A stretch of DNA of 64,000 bases. It comes from Fontibacter flavus. Lineage in GTDB: Bacteria; Bacteroidota; Bacteroidia; Cytophagales; Cyclobacteriaceae. The stretch lies in NCBI RefSeq assembly GCF_042432905.1, contig NZ_JBHLWI010000013.1:20466-84465 (forward strand). The letters are read 5' to 3'. A program made the translations under genes and the position numbers. Shown here piece by piece: positions 16,257 to 25,146 of this stretch. Position 1 is the stretch's first letter. Each line of letters opens with the position of its first letter. Under the pieces are notes generated by a model. That model was not told the DNA's origin. It searched no databases and worked only from the letters and a program-made list of their open reading frames with translations.

Positions 16257-18645
16257 AGGATTTTAATGTCACCAAGGTAACACCTGAACCTCCCCTATCT
16301 GCGTGTTCGTCTTCAATTTTCGCGACCGAATTCATGCCCCGCAATAGGTTTCTAGTAAGATCCCTGAGGATGCCATCACCTTTACCATGTACGATTCTGA
16401 GGTCTTTCAAGCCCAACATAAAACCGTCATCTATAAAATTCTGCACTAAAGAAAGGATTTCTTCTCCTCGCTTTCCCCTGATATCTAGATTGGGTGAAAA
16501 ATCCATCATTTTAAGATTGGTATCGAAACCTGTTCTCTTCGCAAAGGTCTTCTTCTCTTTTTTCATTTCGTTGTGCGAAATTTTTTCCAATCGACTGAGC
16601 TTCACTTTCGATTTCAAGTCTCCTATACTGATCTCTGCTTCTTTTTTCCTGATACTCAAGACCTGGGCTATGGCACCATTATCCTTCAACCTTACATAAT
16701 CACCTTCCTGGATTTCTCCTCCGATAATTTTTATTTCAGGTTGATGGATTTCTTTTTTATCTGGCTTTACCTGAGTTTTTAAAGTGTCAATTTCAGCTCT
16801 TACCTTTTTAGCAATAGCACTATCTGCCTTACTTTCCTTTATCTCCCTTATGGATGCCTCAATCTTTTTATTCACCTGATCCAAAAGCGCTTTGGCCTCA
16901 GCTTTGGCTTCCTGAATATATTGCTTTTTGTTTTTGTCAACTGTTTCCTTCAGTTCAGTGTACTCCTGAAGACGTTTATCCAGCAATCTTTCTTTTCTCT
17001 GGTTTTCAGCTATGATCTGCTCATATTTCACTTTTTCATTCTCGAGCTTGGTCAGTAACCTGTCATATTTCACCCTTTCCTCTCCTATATGCTCTTTTGC
17101 ATAAGCCAGAATATCTTTTGAAATACCGATTTTTGAGGCGATTTCCAGAGCGAAAGAACTACCAGGCTTTCCGATTTCGAGTTGATAAAGTGGTTCGAGC
17201 TTGTCCACATCATAGCGCATGGCACCATTGACGAGGCCATGATTTTTAGAGGCCACCTGCTTGAGGTTACCATAGTGCGTAGTGATCACACCATATGCCC
17301 CAGTCTTATTAAGCGCAAGCAAAATACCCTCTGCAATAGCTCCTCCAAACTGCGGCTCTGTTCCTGTTCCAAATTCATCGATAAAAAGAATTGACTTTTT
17401 ATCAGCAAACTGGGTAAAATACTTCATGCTCATTAAATGTGAGCTATAGGTACTGAGGTCATTTTCAATATTTTGCTCATCCCCGATATCAATGAAGAAA
17501 TTATCAAAAATTGAACAAACGGAGGACTCGTCCAAAGGTACGAGCAGACCACACTGCAACATATATTGCACCATTGCCACTGTTTTTAAGGTAACTGACT
17601 TTCCTCCTGCATTGGGCCCTGAAATCACCAAAAGCCTTTTATTATGATCAAGTTGGATAGTCAAGGGTACAACTTTCTTACCTTGTTGCTTGAGTGCAAA
17701 TTCCAATAATGGATGTCGGGCATTGGTCCAATTCAATTGCCTGCTTTTTTCTAAGAGAGGCCTGTTAGCATTAGTTTTGATCGCAAATCTTGCCTTTGCC
17801 CTGATAAAATCTACCATACCAAGAAAATGAAAAGCTTTTCTCAGTTCGGGGATATATGGCCTTAAAGTATCGGTCAACTGGGTTAAAATCTTTTGGATTT
17901 CCCGGCTCTCCATATACTCCAAGTCCTTCAATTCATTATTGATATCCAAAACTTCAGCGGGCTCTAAAAACACCGTCTGACCTGTAGCGGATTCATCATG
18001 GATAAAACCCTTGATTTTTCTTTTGTTTTCTGCCAAAACAGGAATCACCATTCTTCCTCCCCTAATGGTAATCGAGGCATCATCCGGAGTGAGTCCTTTG
18101 GAACGGGCTTCTCTAAAAATTCTTTCCAGCACTTTCCTCAACCTGTTTTCCTCATACAAAATCTGAGAGCGTATGAGGGACAGGTCTTTTGATGCATTGT
18201 TCCTGATTTTACCCTTTTCATCAATGATCCTTTCGATCGCTCTGAGCAAATCATTGTTGAGGTTCACCAATCCTAACAATTGGAATAACTGAAGGTACTC
18301 CTCTTCATGATCTAGGAAAAACTCAATGCATTTGCTCAAGGTAAAAAGTGAAAGTTTGACCTCATGAAATTCATCTTCATACAAAAAAGTGCCTTCAATT
18401 TTTGCCTTTTCCAGATAGGGATAAATATTGGTGAAATTGGAAGAAGGAAACAGCTCTCCTGACTCAATGATCCTTTTGAATTCATCGGTTTGATCCAAAA
18501 GTCTATTGACCAACTTGATATCTTTGGAATAACTCATTTTATCGACGAAGTCCATTCCCAAGGAACTGGTACATTCATCTTTGAGTAATTCTCTGATTTT
18601 ATTGAAATTGATTTTTTCTTCCAGGTTTTTGGGGTACAGCATCAT
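16255..18645 (-). CDS. mutS2: Endonuclease MutS2
   Basis: MutS-family ATPase without mismatch-recognition domain I; acts on branched DNA or collided ribosomes in other bacteria. The core and lever part (residues 1-320) is followed by Walker A GPNAGGKS (343-350), Walker B ILFIDEFGTGTEP, then THYGNLKQ, a long coiled-coil segment (about 500-630, rich in Glu/Lys), a KOW-like region (GDYVRLKDNGAIAQVLSI) and a C-terminal Smr nuclease domain with LDIRGKRGEE and HGKGDGILR. Length 796 is typical. The neighbouring DUF4296 lipoprotein ends three bases upstream of its start, so the two are probably co-transcribed. Confidence 0.96.
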   Translation of the reverse strand: MMLYPKNLEEKINFNKIRELLKDECTSSLGMDFVDKMSYSKDIKLVNRLLDQTDEFKRIIESGELFPSSNFTNIYPYLEKAKIEGTFLYEDEFHEVKLSLFTLSKCIEFFLDHEEEYLQLFQLLGLVNLNNDLLRAIERIIDEKGKIRNNASKDLSLIRSQILYEENRLRKVLERIFREARSKGLTPDDASITIRGGRMVIPVLAENKRKIKGFIHDESATGQTVFLEPAEVLDINNELKDLEYMESREIQKILTQLTDTLRPYIPELRKAFHFLGMVDFIRAKARFAIKTNANRPLLEKSRQLNWTNARHPLLEFALKQQGKKVVPLTIQLDHNKRLLVISGPNAGGKSVTLKTVAMVQYMLQCGLLVPLDESSVCSIFDNFFIDIGDEQNIENDLSTYSSHLMSMKYFTQFADKKSILFIDEFGTGTEPQFGGAIAEGILLALNKTGAYGVITTHYGNLKQVASKNHGLVNGAMRYDVDKLEPLYQLEIGKPGSSFALEIASKIGISKDILAYAKEHIGEERVKYDRLLTKLENEKVKYEQIIAENQRKERLLDKRLQEYTELKETVDKNKKQYIQEAKAEAKALLDQVNKKIEASIREIKESKADSAIAKKVRAEIDTLKTQVKPDKKEIHQPEIKIIGGEIQEGDYVRLKDNGAIAQVLSIRKKEAEISIGDLKSKVKLSRLEKISHNEMKKEKKTFAKRTGFDTNLKMMDFSPNLDIRGKRGEEILSLVQNFIDDGFMLGLKDLRIVHGKGDGILRDLTRNLLRGMNSVAKIEDEHADRGGSGVTLVTLKS

Positions 18646-18648
18646 GTG

Positions 18649-18987
18649 TTATTGATCTCCTGATTTTTCTACGACATGAAGTGAATCAATGGTACGGGCA
18701 TATATCCTATCCATCATTTTGGCATCTCTCATATAATAGGCAAGACTATTGATGAAAACTGAATCCGGGATTTGATGTTTAGCAAAAACCTCTTTTTCAA
18801 ACAAGGGATAGAGCGCTCTCGATGAATCATAATGAATGGGAAAAGTAGCAACAAGTCCTTCTGCAAGATGGATGTCAATCAACATGGATACCATTTTATC
18901 TTCATCCAGGATTCCTTCCGGGACTTTATTCCTAGTGCAGGAGTAAAATGATAAAATGAGCAAAATTGAAATAAATGATTTTTTCAC
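18649..18987 (-). CDS. DUF4296 lipoprotein
   Basis: A 112-residue Bacteroidota-specific lipoprotein. The signal peptide ends in LSFYSC with the lipobox Cys at residue 17, and the mature part starts with the family pattern VPEGILDEDKMVSMLIDIHLAEG. DUF4296 has no known function; it is a small helical periplasmic or outer-membrane-anchored domain. Its stop lies three bases before the start of mutS2, so both are on one transcript. The region upstream is a short AT-rich spacer shared with the divergent Bat-like locus. Confidence 0.87.
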   Translation of the reverse strand: MKKSFISILLILSFYSCTRNKVPEGILDEDKMVSMLIDIHLAEGLVATFPIHYDSSRALYPLFEKEVFAKHQIPDSVFINSLAYYMRDAKMMDRIYARTIDSLHVVEKSGDQ

Positions 18988-19163
18988 GCTGTAAAAATAA
19001 GGTTTATAAATTTAAAATCCCGACAGTTGAAGCCTCAGTAAGATTCTCTATCTTAAATTTCCTTAAATAAGACAAAATGTGAGAAGGAATATTCCCCCAC
19101 TATCAAATACGCTTTTTATTATTCATCACAGTACCTTAAATTAGGCTCGCGAAAGTACATTCC

Positions 19164-20042
19164 ATGAACCAACTCCTCAAAAAACTCCGCAAATACGAGA
19201 TCATGATCAGAAAAGTAGCCAATAATCACCTGCAGGGTGATTATCAGTCTATTTTCAAAGGTGCCGGATTGGAGTTTGATGATCTGCGCCCCTACCAATA
19301 TGGGGACGACGTGAGGACCATCGAATGGAAAGTATCTGCCAAAGGACATGGGACTTTTGTCAAAACCTTTAAGGAAGACAAAGATCAGTCCGTGTATTTT
19401 CTTCTAGACATTTCAGGTTCTCAGGATATTGGAGAAAAAGGCAGAAAGAAAATAGATCTTGGCAAGGAAATCGCAGGAGTCTTGACCTTGGCAGCAATAT
19501 TCGAAGGAAGTCAGGTAGGCTTAATTTCATATTCTGACCAAAAAGAAAAAATCATTCTGCCGGGAAAAGGACCAAAGCAGGGCGTCAAAATCATTCAGGG
19601 AATCTTTAAACACGAAAATAAATCCCTGAAAACCAATCTCAGGGAAATGTTCAATTTCTCCCTGAACCTGATCAAGAAAAGGAGTATCATCATTATTATT
19701 TCTGATTTTATAGATGAGGGCTATGAAAGGCCTTTCAAAGCTTTAGCAGAGAAACATGACCTCGTCGCGATTCAGGTGACAGATCCACGGGAAGCGGCTT
19801 TACCGGCCTTGGGGATCATACCAGTTTACGACAAGGAAGAAGGGAGGACAACCTGGGTCAACACTGCCTTTGGTTCCTTCTCAAAAAAAATATCTGAGAC
19901 CTTCACCACCGAAAGGACTCAATTGCAGGAAATCTGCAAAAAAAACCAAATCAATTATTTGGGCATCAGCACTAAAGAGGACATCGTTTTACCTCTTATT
20001 GAGTTATTTAAGAAACGTAACCGAACAATGAAACGTGGGTAA
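19164..20042 (+). CDS. DUF58 domain protein (Bat locus)
   Basis: 292-residue soluble protein. The family signature FDDLRPYQYGDDVRTIEWKVSA lies near residues 38-59, followed by a VWA-like fold with LLDISGSQ (a DxSxS-like metal site) at about residues 83-90 and IIIISDFIDEG. DUF58 proteins normally occur with a MoxR AAA ATPase and VWA proteins in the aerotolerance (Bat) locus. Here no moxR gene lies upstream; the preceding gene is on the other strand. It overlaps the next gene by eight bases. Confidence 0.92.
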   Translation: MNQLLKKLRKYEIMIRKVANNHLQGDYQSIFKGAGLEFDDLRPYQYGDDVRTIEWKVSAKGHGTFVKTFKEDKDQSVYFLLDISGSQDIGEKGRKKIDLGKEIAGVLTLAAIFEGSQVGLISYSDQKEKIILPGKGPKQGVKIIQGIFKHENKSLKTNLREMFNFSLNLIKKRSIIIIISDFIDEGYERPFKALAEKHDLVAIQVTDPREAALPALGIIPVYDKEEGRTTWVNTAFGSFSKKISETFTTERTQLQEICKKNQINYLGISTKEDIVLPLIELFKKRNRTMKRG

Positions 20043-20937
20043 GGCAGTAAAATATCTGGTCACAATGATGACTGTTTTCTTTTTGAACACCTCACTTCAA
20101 GCGCAAAGCCCTGAGGTAGAGGGCTACTTTCTGCAGGATTCTGCCAAACTGGGGGAAAGGGTTGCCTATATTCTAAAGGCTAAATATGGTACTGGCCACA
20201 ATATCGTATTTCCAGATTCCACTTATGATTTCACTCCTTTCGTCCTATTAGAGAAAAAAACTTACATGTCCACCACCGCTGAAGGCGTGACCCTGGACAG
20301 CGCTATCTATTTTGTTTCAAATTTCTCTTTGGATCCAGTTGTATATTTCACCCTCCCGATTTATGAGATTTTCAAATATGACAGTCTGGTTCACCGACCT
20401 TTGGAATCTTCCTTGGCCCTTCAATTAATGATTGACCCTTTGCCACAGGAACTCTCTTTTAGGGACAACAATGTCTACCAGCCTATTGATACAGACTTCA
20501 ATTACCCTTTACTCATAGCCATCTTGATTGGAGTTACGGTCATGGCCTTGGTAATTGCCTTTTTCTTTGGCAAAAAACTGGGCAGACAGTATGAGATCTG
20601 GATGGAAAAAAGAAAATACAAACGATTTGTCCAAAGATGGAAAAAGGCAGAAATGGCATTCGCTGGCAGCCCTGACATGGATCATGCAGATGAACTTTTG
20701 GGCCTATGGAAAACCTATATGGAGCATTTAAAAGCCAAGCCTTTCAGAGAATGGACCACCTTGGAAATTTCGGATTTTCTAGAGAATAAAGATATCATCA
20801 AGGATTTCAGAGAAATTGAAATGATCATTTATGCTGGAAAATCAGGAAAAGACCTGCCTCAGGCTTGTCAAAACCTCTGGAACATTTGCAATGACACTTA
20901 CCAACAAAAAATAAGTACCACCGATGATCGGAAATAG
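20035..20937 (+). CDS. Bat-locus membrane protein with periplasmic N-terminal domain
   Basis: 300 residues, GTG start at 20035 chosen because it gives a clear signal peptide (KYLVTMMTVFFLNTSLQAQ). The periplasmic part (about 25-155) looks like an Ig-like domain with PLESSLALQLMIDP, then one membrane helix (about 162-181, LIAILIGVTVMALVIAFFFG) and a basic cytosolic domain (KKLGRQYEIWMEKRKYKRF). This topology resembles DUF4381/BatD-like proteins found between DUF58 and VWA genes. It overlaps DUF58 by eight bases and BatA by 14, so all three are one operon. The family assignment is by position and topology. Confidence 0.78.
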   Translation: MGKAVKYLVTMMTVFFLNTSLQAQSPEVEGYFLQDSAKLGERVAYILKAKYGTGHNIVFPDSTYDFTPFVLLEKKTYMSTTAEGVTLDSAIYFVSNFSLDPVVYFTLPIYEIFKYDSLVHRPLESSLALQLMIDPLPQELSFRDNNVYQPIDTDFNYPLLIAILIGVTVMALVIAFFFGKKLGRQYEIWMEKRKYKRFVQRWKKAEMAFAGSPDMDHADELLGLWKTYMEHLKAKPFREWTTLEISDFLENKDIIKDFREIEMIIYAGKSGKDLPQACQNLWNICNDTYQQKISTTDDRK

Positions 20938-21970
20938 TATTGCAGACTTTTTCTCTTTGTATTGGTTTTATCCCGAAACTTTTAAAAGTTTTGAGTGGGA
21001 AAACCTATGGGCTTTGCATTTGCTTTGGTTAGTTCCTTTGCTTTTTATGCTTAGGAAATTTATCAAATTTCTTAAAAATCCAGTTTTAGAGCTTTCATTG
21101 CCCGGAAATGTTTCCAAAAGCAATCCCTGGACTTATCTAAGGTTAATCCCTGGACTATTTTTTTTATTAGCCATGTGGATGATTGTGGTCGCCCTTGCCA
21201 GACCACAAAAGACCAATGAAAGAGTGGAACAATATACTGAAGGTATAGATATTATGATTGTCATGGATATTTCTGAATCCATGGATCTTCAGGATTTCAA
21301 ACCCAACAGACTGGAGGCGGCCAAAGAAACTGCTATAGACTTCATTAATGGAAGATTTGGAGACAGGATCGGTATGGTTATTTTTTCCGGAGAAGCCTAT
21401 TCTCTTGCTCCTTTGACAACTGATTATGCTTTGTTAACTGATTTGGTTAAAGACATTTCTTTTAACATGATGGATGCTAAAGGAACTGCAATAGGCAGTG
21501 CCTTAGCTGCAGGAACAAATAGAATGAGAGAATCAGAATCAAAATCCAAAGTGATGATTTTGTTAAGTGACGGTGAAAATAATGCAGGGAACGTAGACCC
21601 TATTTTCGCTGCTCAATTGGCTGCAGCTTTGGATATAAAAATATATACCATTGCAGTGGGAAAAGACGGAATGGTGCCTTACGGGGTGGATTTTTTTGGT
21701 AGACCTCAGATGATTGAAAGTTATCTGGATGAAAGTACCCTTAGGGAGATCGCCGAAATTGGTAGTGGCCAATTTTTCCGTGCCTCTGATGACAATGCTC
21801 TGGAACAGATTTTTGATCAGATCAATAGTTTTGAAAAAGCAGAAATCATAGAATCCAGATACAAGGAAACTGTTGATTTTTACAGATCCTACCTATTCTG
21901 GGGCTTATTGTTTTTCTTCGCCTGGTTGGCCTTCAAAAGCACTTTCTTCAATAATTTCCTGCTCGATTAA
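20924..21970 (+). CDS. batA: VWA domain membrane protein BatA
   Basis: Inner-membrane protein with a von Willebrand A domain facing the periplasm or cytosol, part of the Bat locus. Two N-terminal membrane helices (about 28-42 and 66-88, LIPGLFFLLAMWMIVVALARPQ), the VWA domain from 106 with the MIDAS motif DISESM and LSDGENNAGN, and a third helix near the C-terminus (about 325-340). Length 348 is typical for BatA. No batB, batC, batE or moxR follows: the next gene is on the opposite strand one base away. The three-gene set is therefore reduced compared with the classic locus. Confidence 0.9.
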   Translation: MIGNSIADFFSLYWFYPETFKSFEWENLWALHLLWLVPLLFMLRKFIKFLKNPVLELSLPGNVSKSNPWTYLRLIPGLFFLLAMWMIVVALARPQKTNERVEQYTEGIDIMIVMDISESMDLQDFKPNRLEAAKETAIDFINGRFGDRIGMVIFSGEAYSLAPLTTDYALLTDLVKDISFNMMDAKGTAIGSALAAGTNRMRESESKSKVMILLSDGENNAGNVDPIFAAQLAAALDIKIYTIAVGKDGMVPYGVDFFGRPQMIESYLDESTLREIAEIGSGQFFRASDDNALEQIFDQINSFEKAEIIESRYKETVDFYRSYLFWGLLFFFAWLAFKSTFFNNFLLD

Positions 21971-21971
21971 T

Positions 21972-22604
21972 TTACTCTCCAGCAAAAACATCCTTTGTAA
22001 GGTCTTCAAAAAGAATATAGGTGGCATAGAAAGTCAAGGGAATAGTAATCAGCAGGCCTAATCCAAGTGTCAATATTGTCAATAAATTGATTACAAGCAG
22101 TACAAGCGTAAAGACCAAAAATTTCCACCAACGAACAGTGATGAGTTTTCTGCTCTCTTCCAAGGCTGTCCAGAAATCAAAACCTCCAAAAATGGCCATC
22201 AGCACAGAGAAACTATAAGCCACAGCCAGATAAATCCCGGGAATGATAAATGCAATAATTCCAAGCCCTGTAATAAGTTGACCGATCAGCCATATCGAAA
22301 ACACTGGCCAGTAATAATTAAATCCCATCAAAAAATCAGGGTAAGTAATCTGCTCCCTTCTTGAAATTTTATTCGCTACCAAGTAATAACCAGCATAAAG
22401 GGGTGGAGCCAACAAGAGGGCATAGAGAAACGCATAATCTTTAAGATATGCCACAGAAATCAATTGCAAAGAAAAAATCAATAAGGTATAAGAAATACTC
22501 AATAAAGGCTGTACCCAAAACATTTGCCAGGCCTTTTCAATAATCCCTGCGATATCAAAATCATAACCCCTTTCCCTGATTAATGCTAATCTATCTCTAC
22601 TCAT
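21972..22604 (-). CDS. Multi-pass membrane protein of unknown function
   Basis: 210 residues with about five or six hydrophobic segments (e.g. LLSISYTLLIFSLQLISVAYL, LGIIAFIIPGIYLAVAYSF, FLVFTLVLLVINLLTILTL). The motif IIPGIYLAVAYSF followed by an EESRKLI helix resembles DUF975/glycerophosphoryl-diester-type integral membrane proteins of wide distribution. The N-terminus carries a short soluble segment (SRDRLALIRERGYDFDIAGII). It is downstream of the cystathionine beta-synthase gene but separated from it by a hairpin. No function can be assigned. Confidence 0.78.
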   Translation of the reverse strand: MSRDRLALIRERGYDFDIAGIIEKAWQMFWVQPLLSISYTLLIFSLQLISVAYLKDYAFLYALLLAPPLYAGYYLVANKISRREQITYPDFLMGFNYYWPVFSIWLIGQLITGLGIIAFIIPGIYLAVAYSFSVLMAIFGGFDFWTALEESRKLITVRWWKFLVFTLVLLVINLLTILTLGLGLLITIPLTFYATYILFEDLTKDVFAGE

Positions 22605-22625
22605 TTTTTTAAATGGATTAAAAGA

Positions 22626-22653
22626 AAGGCAAGGCCTTTTAAAACCTTGCCTT
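22626..22653 (-). terminator. Hairpin terminator after the cystathionine beta-synthase gene
   Basis: Nine-base arms AAGGCAAGG (22626-22634) and CCTTGCCTT (22645-22653) with an AT-rich loop; on the reverse strand it is followed by a T-rich stretch. It lies between the synthase stop and the start of the membrane protein. Confidence 0.65.
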
Positions 22654-22709
22654 ATATCAAATTTGGCTACTTATCGAGAATCCTTTTTTATACCAAAAGG
22701 TTCAGTCAA

Positions 22710-24077
22710 TTATTTTGTCAATGCATCCAAAATATCATGCTTGGTGATAATATGGATCTGATGATGATCATCTCTGACCAATACAGCCTTTTCTTTATCC
22801 ACCATCGAAGACAGAACATCCAAAGTACTATCCAATGCCACGAATTTCATAGAATCCTCCATGACTTCACCTACAGTGGCATCTTTGAGCTCAGGCTGCC
22901 CAATAATCTTGGAAAGCAGTTTATTATCAGTAAGACTTCCTACCACATGACCATCTTCCATCACTGGGATCTGCGACACGCTGCTTGTACTCATCAAAGC
23001 TATGGCATCCTTAACTTTATCGGTCTTTTGAGAAACCAACAATTGATAATCTCCATTTCTGGAAGCTATAATATCTCTAGCTGTTCCGTAACTTTTATCC
23101 TCCAAGAAACCATGGTTTCTCATCCAGTCATCATTGTAAATTTTACCCAAATAACGGGTACCGTGATCAGGAAGGATAATCACCATCCTATCCCCTTCTT
23201 TCAAATGTTCTTTGGCATATTCCAGTGCACCATGAACAGCCGATCCACAGGACCATCCTACAAATAACCCCTCTTCTCTGGAGAGCCTCCTTGTCATCAC
23301 TGCAGCATCTTTATCGGTAACTTTGACAAAATGATCGATAACTGAAAAGTCAACATTCTTAGGTAAGATATCTTCACCAATACCTTCTGTCAGATAGGGG
23401 TAGATTTCATTTTCATCGAATACTCCTGTTTCTTTATATTTTTTGAAAACGGAACCATAAGTATCAATACCAACAGTGATAATATCAGGATTCTGCTCTT
23501 TCAGAAATTTAGCCGTTCCGCACATGGACCCACCAGTACCTACACCCGCGGCATAATGGGTGATTTTGCCTTCAGTATCATTCCAGATCTCAGGGCCAGT
23601 GGTTTCATAATGGGCCAAAGCATTGGAAAGGTTATCGTATTGGTTCGGATAAAAAGAATTTGGAATATCCTGGTTCAATTTTTTTGCCACTGAATAATAA
23701 GACCTTGGGTCTTCCGGGGAAACATTGGTCGGGCAAACAATCACTTCAGCGCCTACAGCTTTGAGTATATCTATTTTCTCTTTTGACTGCTTGTCTGCCA
23801 TGGTAAAAATACATTTGTACCCTTTCGAAATGGCCGCCAGAGCAAGTCCCATTCCAGTATTCCCACTGGTACCCTCAATAATAGTACCCCCCGGCTTTAG
23901 TATTCCCGCCTTTTCTGCATCCTCCACCATTTTGACCGCCATACGGTCCTTCATAGAATTACCGGGATTAAAATATTCAACTTTTACCAGGATTTCACCT
24001 TTGATACCCTTGTTAACTTTGTTCAGTCGAACCATAGGGGTATTGCCAATGGTTTCAATTATGGAATTATAAATCAT
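22710..24077 (-). CDS. Cystathionine beta-synthase-type PLP enzyme with CBS pair
   Basis: PLP-dependent beta-replacement enzyme that joins serine or O-acetylserine with homocysteine or sulfide. PLP-binding Lys lies in NPGNSMKDRMA (about residue 43), the phosphate loop in GTSGNTGMGLA, and GVGTGGSMCGTAKFL follows. The catalytic domain (1-325) is joined to two CBS motifs (about 340-455; SVSQIPVMEDGHVVGSLTD and KAVLVRDDHHQIHIITKHDIL), the architecture of cystathionine beta-synthase rather than plain cysteine synthase. The CBS pair may bind an adenosyl ligand. Which sulfur acceptor is used cannot be decided from sequence. Hairpin terminator downstream. Confidence 0.9.
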   Translation of the reverse strand: MIYNSIIETIGNTPMVRLNKVNKGIKGEILVKVEYFNPGNSMKDRMAVKMVEDAEKAGILKPGGTIIEGTSGNTGMGLALAAISKGYKCIFTMADKQSKEKIDILKAVGAEVIVCPTNVSPEDPRSYYSVAKKLNQDIPNSFYPNQYDNLSNALAHYETTGPEIWNDTEGKITHYAAGVGTGGSMCGTAKFLKEQNPDIITVGIDTYGSVFKKYKETGVFDENEIYPYLTEGIGEDILPKNVDFSVIDHFVKVTDKDAAVMTRRLSREEGLFVGWSCGSAVHGALEYAKEHLKEGDRMVIILPDHGTRYLGKIYNDDWMRNHGFLEDKSYGTARDIIASRNGDYQLLVSQKTDKVKDAIALMSTSSVSQIPVMEDGHVVGSLTDNKLLSKIIGQPELKDATVGEVMEDSMKFVALDSTLDVLSSMVDKEKAVLVRDDHHQIHIITKHDILDALTK

Positions 24078-24185
24078 AACAATTTGGATTCTTTGCCATG
24101 CAAGTTACAAATAATTTCAGAGCTGAAAATTTGAAGCTTTCAAATTCCAAATATTATTTCGTTAACATTAAAAAGAATCAAGAGT

Positions 24186-25058
24186 TCAAATGGAAGTGAC
24201 TGGAACAGTATACTCCTCTACTAAGGCCACTGCACCATGAATGGCAGTTTCATCAAGCTCAGAGATTAGGACCTGAAGGTTTGAACTGACAGAAGGATAT
24301 TTGAATTCTGAAATACTGGCTTCCATACTATCTTTAAAAAAAGGATAGGCCTTACGGATAGAGCCTCCAATCACTATAGCCTGAGGAGCTAAAACAAACA
24401 AAATGTTTTTGACCAACTCACCCAAGTGTTTTCCAAAAGCATGAAATGCATCCATTGCTTCCTGATCACCTTCCAGTGCTCTTTTATATAGCGTCTTAGG
24501 CTTTTTACCATATTCTCTAATAAAAAATTTGCTGCTGCAATAATATTCAAAGTCATGCCCTAAATAAGGCACAGAACACCACTCACCTGCAGCACAATTA
24601 TGACCAAAATATAGATGACCATTGGCAATGATTCCTGAGCCTAATCCTGTCCCCAGGGTAATTCCTACTACATGACTGAATTTTTGCGCAGCACCAAACT
24701 TATATTCACCTAATGCAAAGCAATTGGCGTCATTATTGATATAAACAGGTTTGCCGAATTTTTCCTGTATGTAATCTCTCAAAAACACTTTTCTAAATGA
24801 AGGGATATTCGATAGATTCAAAACCACTCCTTTTTCAATATCTATCAACCCGGGGATTCCTATCCCAATGGCAAAAAAATCATATCGAAGATACTCCGAA
24901 ATAAACCCGGCAATCGTCTCAAGAACAGATTCCTGACTTTCCTGTGATGGTGTCGGAATGGTACGGATATCCTGTAACTGACCATTGATCAATACGCCAG
25001 CCTTGATATTGGTACCTCCAATATCCATTCCCAAAATAGGTTTATCGGTTTTAAACAT
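24186..25058 (-). CDS. ROK family sugar kinase
   Basis: Phosphorylates a hexose or amino sugar. DIGGTNIKAG (phosphate 1) lies at residues 11-20, IGIPGLID and NDANCFALGE around 70-115, GITLGTGLGSGIIANGHLYFG carries the adenosine-side motif, and the zinc-site region typical of ROK proteins is altered: the usual CxCGxxGC cluster reads as C...CSSK here, with fewer cysteines. Length 290 fits. It sits 89 bp downstream of the nagB fusion on the same strand, so N-acetylglucosamine or glucosamine is a plausible substrate. That is inference from context; glucose is the alternative. The imperfect hairpin at 25087-25120 lies between them. Confidence 0.88.
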   Translation of the reverse strand: MFKTDKPILGMDIGGTNIKAGVLINGQLQDIRTIPTPSQESQESVLETIAGFISEYLRYDFFAIGIGIPGLIDIEKGVVLNLSNIPSFRKVFLRDYIQEKFGKPVYINNDANCFALGEYKFGAAQKFSHVVGITLGTGLGSGIIANGHLYFGHNCAAGEWCSVPYLGHDFEYYCSSKFFIREYGKKPKTLYKRALEGDQEAMDAFHAFGKHLGELVKNILFVLAPQAIVIGGSIRKAYPFFKDSMEASISEFKYPSVSSNLQVLISELDETAIHGAVALVEEYTVPVTSI

Positions 25059-25146
25059 ATAGGTTAAAGTTGTTGGCTATAAAACAGGAAAAGAAGAATG
25101 AAATTTCCATTCTCCTTTCCCAGCATAGGTTGGTTTGAATTTAATA

